Shown one piece after another: positions 58,370 through 64,000 of a DNA stretch of 64,000 nucleotides. Position 1 is the first letter of the stretch, and every line of letters begins with the position of its first letter. Source of the stretch: Glebionis coronaria. Lineage: Eukaryota; Streptophyta; Magnoliopsida; Asterales; Asteraceae. Under the pieces are notes generated by a model. The model saw nothing but the letters and a program-made list of their open reading frames with translations. It was not told where the DNA came from and ran no database searches. The translations under genes were made by a program, and so were the position numbers. The stretch lies in assembly GCA_025667525.1 (NCBI GenBank), contig CM046875.1, positions 120,580,340-120,644,339 of the forward strand, in the 5' to 3' direction.

Positions 58370-59678
58370 TTGCTAAATTGGACTCCATGTTAGTTGTGAT
58401 TTCCGATTCATTAGTTTCCCTAGTTTCATCACTTAGAGGCACACTAACGCTCGTAGTCACATTTTCTGTCCTAACCTTAGGCATCCATTTATATCCTGGA
58501 GGACATTGATTAGCAAACCACCATTTCCAAGGCTTGCTAGCAGACTCATATAATTCCCTAATTCTGCTTCTAGGGTTCTTAGTGGTGGAGTCTGATGCAA
58601 TACTTTTCTTAGGGGGGGGGGGGGGGGTTGCACCAGAATGGTTCACTTTGCGTTTGGGTTTTCTAGCACTAATAGGCATCACAGTTTGCTTCTTAGTTCT
58701 AGTTTCTACGCCTTTGACATTATTCGAAACACACATAGCATGATTAGCATTAGCACACTTTCCACATTTCACACAAACAAACTTAACTTTCATAGCATTC
58801 AAAGTCGAATCATTCAAATCGTCATTACACGCGATTACAGACGTTTTATTCTTAGAAACATTGAAAATCCTAGGGTGGTCTTCTACTTCCTTCATCTTCC
58901 CTTGACTTTTTTTTTGCCAGACCTTTTCATTCATGCGAGTGCTCTTAAGCTGGGGCCGGCTAACACTAGCAGTGGGGACTACTCCTGTAGTAAAAGACAC
59001 ACGTCTATTAGTGTTTCTAGAAGTCTGAGGTGATTGACTTTCTTTGTTTTGTGTGGGTTTAGTGGCCAATCTATACATCCCTGGTTTAACCACATTTGTG
59101 TTCTTAATGCTTTGTGATCGAATATGTGTTTTGGGAGTGTTTTGTGGTAACCTATCCTTCCCATCCGTCTTGGGGGCAAACGCAGGTTTTGCAAATGCAG
59201 AATTAGAGAAAACAGATGGTTTTCCCAAGACAGAGGGTCTAGTCACTTTTTGAGCATTGGGTTGTCTTACAACAGGTTTCTTAACACTAGGTTCCACAAT
59301 ATTCCCACCCATCTTAGCAACGAGTTTCTGCAACTCTTCTATCGCTCTGTCCCTGTCTTGTAACTGAGCTTTCAACCCTTTAATTTCCAAATTATGTTCG
59401 TTCATTTCTCGAAATGTTTGGGAAAGTTTTTCTTGCAATTTATTATCATGTGGAAAACTACCAACGTCTTTTTGCAAAGCAAGTTCAAGAGAATGACAAT
59501 GTTTTTGAAGGAAATCAGTTTTGTGTTGAAGTAACTCAAAAGCCTTTTTATCAACATTTTCTTTATGTTTCGAAAGCTCAAGTTCAAGACGCTCACACTC
59601 TTTGATTTTATCAAGATATTTGCATGCAACATCAGAATATTCATCGATATCAGCACATGATTGAAGAGTAACACACAA
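58263..59678 (-). pseudogene. copia gag-protease spacer: coiled coil, basic region and Cys/His motif
   Basis: A frame of about 471 codons between gag and protease. The first 130 residues are charged and heptad-like (ERLELELSKHKENVDKKAF). A basic, Pro-rich part follows. Residues near 302-318 form CVKCGKCANANHAMC, a possible second zinc-binding motif besides the gag knuckle. A run of 16 C on the coding strand (58627-58612) gives a Pro run in a stretch that ends KKS. FANQCPPGYKWMPK near the end is a conserved-looking segment. A frameshift near 58320 separates it from the protease. Its role is unknown; it may be part of an extended gag. Confidence 0.75.
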
Positions 59679-59835
59679 AATATCTATGGAGAGACATTCT
59701 TCTCAATTTCTTTTTCAAGAGACTCAACATATTTCAAATCATCAAACATTTCAGACTGAATTAAATTTTCAAACTCAAGAACATGTTCTTTTATTATCTT
59801 CGTATTTGGTATTAAAAGTTCTTTCACAAGCACAG

Positions 59836-62586
59836 TTATGTCGTGAGGAATCTCGGTTTTCCACTTATCCTTTTGATGTTTCTCCCAATCGCTTTCAACA
59901 ATTGATTGAACATTATTAACGTGGTGTTTAAGAAAACCAAGTATTTTCTACTTTTGCTTTTAGAAGCATCTAGAGGCAAATAGTTAATATATTTAAAAAC
60001 ATTAGTTTTCCTCTTAGTGGCAAAAGCTTTTTTCCATTGAATTCTTTTTTGTTTGCATTCTAAAAAGAATTCCTCACGAGACTTCTGTTTTTGTGGAGTG
60101 AAAAGACCATAAAGACTGTTTTCATAAGCATAGTTATATGGTTTCACAAAATCTTTATTGGCCGGTGATCTACTCTCCTCATTCCAAAGGGACGTCTCTT
60201 CACTATCGAGGTTAGCTACAGGGCAATCATGATCGGTCCATTCGGACTCGTCAAGATATAAATGGGGGTTTGCAGCTTGAGCTTGTTCGAGGTACTTGGG
60301 GGTGGCAAAGCTAGGTTGACCCTTGAAAAACGACCGAGGTGCTATCATTCTAACGGTTTGAATAGAGTCATGTGTATTATAAACAACTTTTTTCAAAAAA
60401 TCGACTTTCTCTTCGAGATCCTTTACTTTTTCAGTATCTTTGCTTTGTCTATTTTTGAAATCTTGTTTTAATGTTTCAACCTCTTGTTTCTTCTCGTCAA
60501 GAATTTTAACAGAATCGGTGGTATTCATCGAAAGCCTCTGTTCAAGTTCATTAACTTTTGTTGTGGCAAGGTACGTTTTTTGACGTTCATCACTTAATAA
60601 AACATTAAATTGACGTTTTTCTTTAGTTAACAGAGCAAGAGCTTCGTTGTATTTATTTTCAAAATCGTCCTTTTTAACGTTGATGACACGTGTTTTGTAC
60701 CCCTCAAGCTCGTTGGTCTTTTGAAGAAGCTCAGCCCTATAACTATCAATAGTCTCACTAGATTTTATAAGAGCGGCTTTGCATTCTTCAAAGTTTTGAG
60801 TGAGCGCTGCGTTTGCCTTCTTTAATTGCTTTTGATTCTTTCTATTATCATTGACATCTTTTTGTAAACTAGCAATTAAATTAGCAAGCGTGACACGCTC
60901 CTCGTCATCATACTCATTTGCATGTTGATCATCCTCAAACTCATTATTGCACATGTCTGATGAATCGGGTGTGGTATTGCTATCAACCGTTTCCATCATA
61001 CACGTGTCAGTAACTGTCGTTGGAAGAGCACTATGCTCATGTGTATCACTAAACACATTATATTCAGCATCATCTTGTACCTTATCAACTGGCTCGGTAT
61101 CAAAGATAGGACCATTGTCATCTTCAGTGACGTTAAGGACCTCATGAATCTTTGCCATGTATGAATAATGTGCCTCGAGTTCTTGGTCGGAGAGTTCATC
61201 ATCTGTGTCGTCAAGCATTTCTCCTTCCTCAGCTGATAACTTGATTCCAGCTTCCATTTTCTTGCACAGAAGCATCTTTTCCTTATGATAACCATAATCT
61301 TTAACCCTCTTTGGCTGCCTGCATTCCCTAGCCAAATGCCCAAAACCTCTGCAGTTATAACACTGAATCCCACTTTGTTGCACAACTTGAGTACCAACAG
61401 TTTCCCTATTTCCAACAACAGTAGCCACCCTCTGATTATCATACTTAGGTTGTCGATCATACTTTGGAGGACTCTCAGCACGTCTTCGTGTGTCATACCT
61501 TGGAGGACTCTGTGCATGGGTGTTCCTCGAGTTTGAAGATGTTCGAATGTTTTTGTTGGTGGGTTTGTAGATTTTCTTATATTGCTTCATAACGAAAGCC
61601 ATTTGTTGCTTGAATTCCCTATCCTTTTGAGCTATTTCTTCATCACTGTCTTCTTCGGATGATTGCTCAGGTGTGGGTGATGGTGCTCTTGCAACTTCTT
61701 TGCCTCGGGATCGTGTTGGGACATGTGACTTGGAGACAATGGATGATCGTGGTGATGATGATTGAGTAGAGTAGGTCTTTGAAGTACGGGAGTGATAATC
61801 TGGGTAATGTTGAGTGGTAGACACCAAAGCAAGTGGATTGGAAATCTTTGCAACTCGTTCAGCTCGAAGTTCATTTGCCTTATTTTGAAATTGTTTCAAG
61901 ATGTCAAAGAGCTTGTGATATGAAACTTCGTCTAACTTTTGTTGTTGTTTCACCAAGGTGACAAACCGTGTCCACTCTGGTTGAAGTTGCTGTAGAAATT
62001 GGACATTGACTTACATGGTGGAAACTTGCAAGTTGTTTCGGGTCATATCATTCATCATCTTGTAGAATCGGGAGTAATAAGAATCAATTGATTCCCCATC
62101 CTTTGATGTAAACTTGCCAAAGTTCCAAAACATCTTAGTTTTCACATCTTGTTTGTTAAGTGATTCACCTTGTTGCAATCATTCAATGGCCGTCCACATT
62201 TCTTGAGCAGTAGGACATGCGTCAACCGTAGAGTAAATTTCATCTCCAATGCCACTGAGAATTAAGTAGATTGCTTCCTTCTCTGCATCAAACCACGCAC
62301 GGTTCTCTGGGGTGAGGTCGGTCCTCTTTTCATCACGTTCATATGCGGGTTGTGCGTCACTTGTGTCTGTGGCTGGTACTGCAGGAACTTGAATCCTTGA
62401 GAGTTTATAGGGTCCTTCCAAGATACATTGCCTTAAAGCATCACCGTTAGGTTTTGTGTCAAGGTAACGTATAAAACGGGATTGACATTGATCATATCGA
62501 CCTGACACAAGCATTGGTGGTCTTTCTTTGTTACCTGCCACCATTATGTTGTTGTTCGTCACACGATATTCGGCAGTAGAATCCAT
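59836..62586 (-). pseudogene. gag: copia gag with zinc knuckle and long coiled coil
   Basis: The start is the ATG at 62586 giving MDSTAEYRVTNNN, at the end of a leader with stops. The first segment includes PPMLVSGRYDQCQSRFIRYL, typical of large plant copia gags. An in-frame TGA (62181-62179) and a TAA (62013-62011) interrupt it; both are C-to-T-type changes at Arg or Gln codons. From 61956 the frame is open for about 700 codons: a Ser/Arg-rich part, the knuckle CYNCRGFGHLARECRQ (near 61323-61364), an acidic part, and a long coiled coil (about 60930-60390). The frame is lost near 59940. Without these lesions gag and spacer would exceed 1300 residues, far above a typical copia gag (inference). 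Confidence 0.88.
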
Positions 62587-62925
62587 CTCAATATTCTCTG
62601 AAATGATGAATCGAATGTGGATCTTAAGTAGTTGTTTTGTGATTGATTGGTTGTTGAAATTCCGAAAATTGCGATTTTTTCTCAGTCCGACAATAAATTC
62701 CTCAGTCCGACAAAACGGTAGACCTAAAAAATTTGTAATCACCAAATTTTGAAATCGAGCTAGAAATAGCCTAAAACTAGTATGGAAAAAATTTGATTTT
62801 ACTTTACCTAAAAATTTTAACTCTTTTTTATTATTATTATTATTTTTTAATCTTCGTGTAAACTACGTTCCGAGACTAGTCTAGATAGTGGCAAAATATA
62901 AAAAATACTCGAACAAAATTTAGAT

Positions 62926-63317
62926 GTCCATCGCAATGAGCCCCATCGCACTCTGATCATACTCTGATCGCACTATGATCGTACTCCAAGATCGTAGTCT
63001 GATCGCACTCTGATCGTACTCCTAGATCGCAGTTGGATCGTACTCTTAGATCGCAGTCTGATCGTACTCACCTATCGTACTCTTTGATCGCAGTTGGATC
63101 GTATTCTTAGATCGCAGTCTTGGATCGTAACAAGGGATCGTACTCTTGGATCGTAACAAGGGATCGTACTCTTGGATCGTACTCACTTGATCGTACTCTC
63201 CGATCGTACCGAGTGATCGTACTCACGGATCGTAGTGAGTGATCATAGTAATAGATCGTGACTATGGATCGCAAGTAGAAACCCCCAGGGTTTATGCAAT
63301 CACAAAATCAGATCGTA
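62926..63317 (-). repeat. Leader array of GTACGATC/TGCGATC-type motifs
   Basis: On the coding strand about 27 copies of T(G/A)CGAT, mostly GTACGATC or TGCGATC, are spaced about 10-20 bp apart. Near its gag-proximal end two copies read TGCGATGG, the form used by the non-autonomous element. The array is about 260-650 nt from the 5' LTR. Between it and the gag ATG (62587-62925) the leader is AT-rich with no motif I recognise. Confidence 0.85.
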
Positions 63318-63562
63318 CCCCAAAAATTAAGCCGAGACTTAAGAGCAACAAGAAAGAATGGATTTTTACCTTGGATTTGTGATTCAATCCAAACCAAAGT
63401 AACCAAAATCATACCACACGTATGAAAGATGTAGAGATTAAAGGAGGAAGATTTAGAGCACGAAAAACATAAGAAAAAAAACTTGAATCCGAGTAGATTT
63501 TATGGAAAAATCACACGAATTAAGTAGTAAATCAACAAAGAATAACAAAAACTACCCCATGG

Positions 63563-63574
63563 CGATTGATACCA
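63563..63574 (-). promoter_or_regulatory. tRNA-Met-type primer binding site (diverged)
   Basis: The - strand reads TGGTATCAATCG two bases inside the LTR. The first eight bases match the usual TGGTATCAGAGC site; the rest differ. Confidence 0.75.
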
Positions 63575-63576
63575 AT

Positions 63577-63967
63577 TGTTGTCCCTAATATGTGATGATT
63601 CTATATGATTAATGAAGAAAGAAAGGTAGAAATGAGATGAATTTTAGAGAGAGAAACTAGAGAGAGAAAGGAGAGAGAAGTGTGTGAACTTGTGAAATAT
63701 TAGATTAAGATAAAAATGAATCACCAACCCTCCTATCATGCTAGGAGGATAGTATATATAGTCCACCCACATGCGGGCTTCTTTATAGACTATATGGTTT
63801 GGGCCGGGCTTTCCTTTTGGGCTTTAGTTACTTATTAATGAACTTTAGCCTAAAGTTAAGCCCGTATAACACGACTAATATACTACCTATTACAACGTTC
63901 TAAAATACGATACATAATAAACATATGACCGAGCATTCTTGTTTGGCTCAATATTTTGAGGCTAACA
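63577..63967 (-). repeat. 5' LTR of the SIRE-like element
   Basis: 391 bp. On the - strand it starts TGTTAGCC and ends GGGACAACA. The promoter has TATATATA and a CT-rich stretch (TCTCTCTCC) downstream. It is followed on the + strand by the target duplication GAAGA (63968-63972). The last 28 bases of the window show nothing further. Confidence 0.95.
63727..63750 (-). promoter_or_regulatory. LTR stem-loop after the TATA box (5' LTR copy)
   Basis: ACCCTCCTA (63727-63735) and TAGGAGGAT (63742-63750) pair over a 6-nt loop. One of the five LTR differences falls in the stem and turns a G-C pair into a G-U wobble in the RNA sense. Confidence 0.72.
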
Positions 63968-64000
63968 GAAGATTATGTATCTTGTAATTTTATCTTTCAA

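Larger units (their letters stand above)
51862..63967 (-). mobile_element. Complete SIRE-like Ty1/copia retrotransposon, 12.1 kb
   Basis: The 391-bp LTRs (51862-52252, 63577-63967) differ at five positions and are flanked by GAAGA duplications (51857-51861, 63968-63972). On the - strand the order is 5' LTR, primer site, leader with a CGAT array, gag with a zinc knuckle, a long coiled-coil and basic spacer, protease, integrase, RT, RNase H, a 2.6-kb non-coding 3' spacer, polypurine tract and 3' LTR. Large size, extended gag and long 3' spacer suggest the SIRE/Maximus lineage (inference). At least seven nonsense or frameshift lesions make it inactive. Confidence 0.93.

Noticed and set aside
62926..63317. 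Ordinary microsatellite explanation for the leader array
   Set aside because: Spacers between CGAT cores differ in length and sequence, and the array recurs in another element at the same place, so a plain simple-repeat label misses it; kept as a finding.

Overview
This is plant nuclear DNA made almost entirely of nested LTR retrotransposons. It has no intact host gene, rRNA gene or tRNA gene that I can recognise. The mix points to a repeat-rich eudicot: Ty1/copia elements primed by initiator tRNA-Met, Athila-like Ty3/gypsy elements with a tRNA-Asp primer site, and a Tat-lineage gypsy carrying an antisense 'gypsy-type transposase' gene. From memory of protein families, the long copia gag spacer and the antisense gene look most like Asteraceae (daisy family). 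That is inference; I ran no search.

Layout, left half (1-24401): a Russian-doll nest of which only the right-hand parts are visible. A + strand copia element (1-6084: integrase, RT, RNase H, long 3' spacer, 3' LTR) sits inside a - strand Athila-like element that has gag and protease but no RT or integrase (6085-14707). That element sits inside the 3' end of another copia-like element (about 14708-16349). This last one interrupts a 5'-truncated Tat gypsy (16350-24401) with dual RNase H, a dead integrase, an antisense gene and a 3' LTR.

Middle (24402-47138): two decayed host-gene fragments (RPA-like OB fold, F-box) lie on either side of a 1000-N scaffold gap. A complete 17-kb Athila-like element (27157-44198, - strand) follows, with LTRs of about 4.2 kb and target duplication ATAAT. 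It carries a Stowaway-type MITE (31761-32042). Beyond it are unassigned sequence and a very AT-rich block.

Right (47139-63967): two complete copia-type insertions about 740 bp apart. One is a 3979-bp non-autonomous element (300-bp LTRs with one mismatch, target duplication TCTAT, no gag or pol). The other is a 12.1-kb SIRE-like element on the - strand (391-bp LTRs with five mismatches, target duplication GAAGA, coding region broken in several places).

Most worth a second look: (i) both right-hand elements carry an array of short T(G/A)CGAT-core repeats at nearly the same place in their leaders; (ii) three different copia LTRs have a stem of 9-10 bp with a 6-nt loop directly after the TATA box, with pairing kept while sequence changes; (iii) two copia elements with different LTRs share a long 3' spacer containing a 2 x 200 bp duplication and repeated polypurine tracts; (iv) the Athila-like LTRs begin with a conserved inverted repeat that covaries; (v) the gag-protease-only Athila-like element encodes a C-terminal region of about 204 residues where RT should be.
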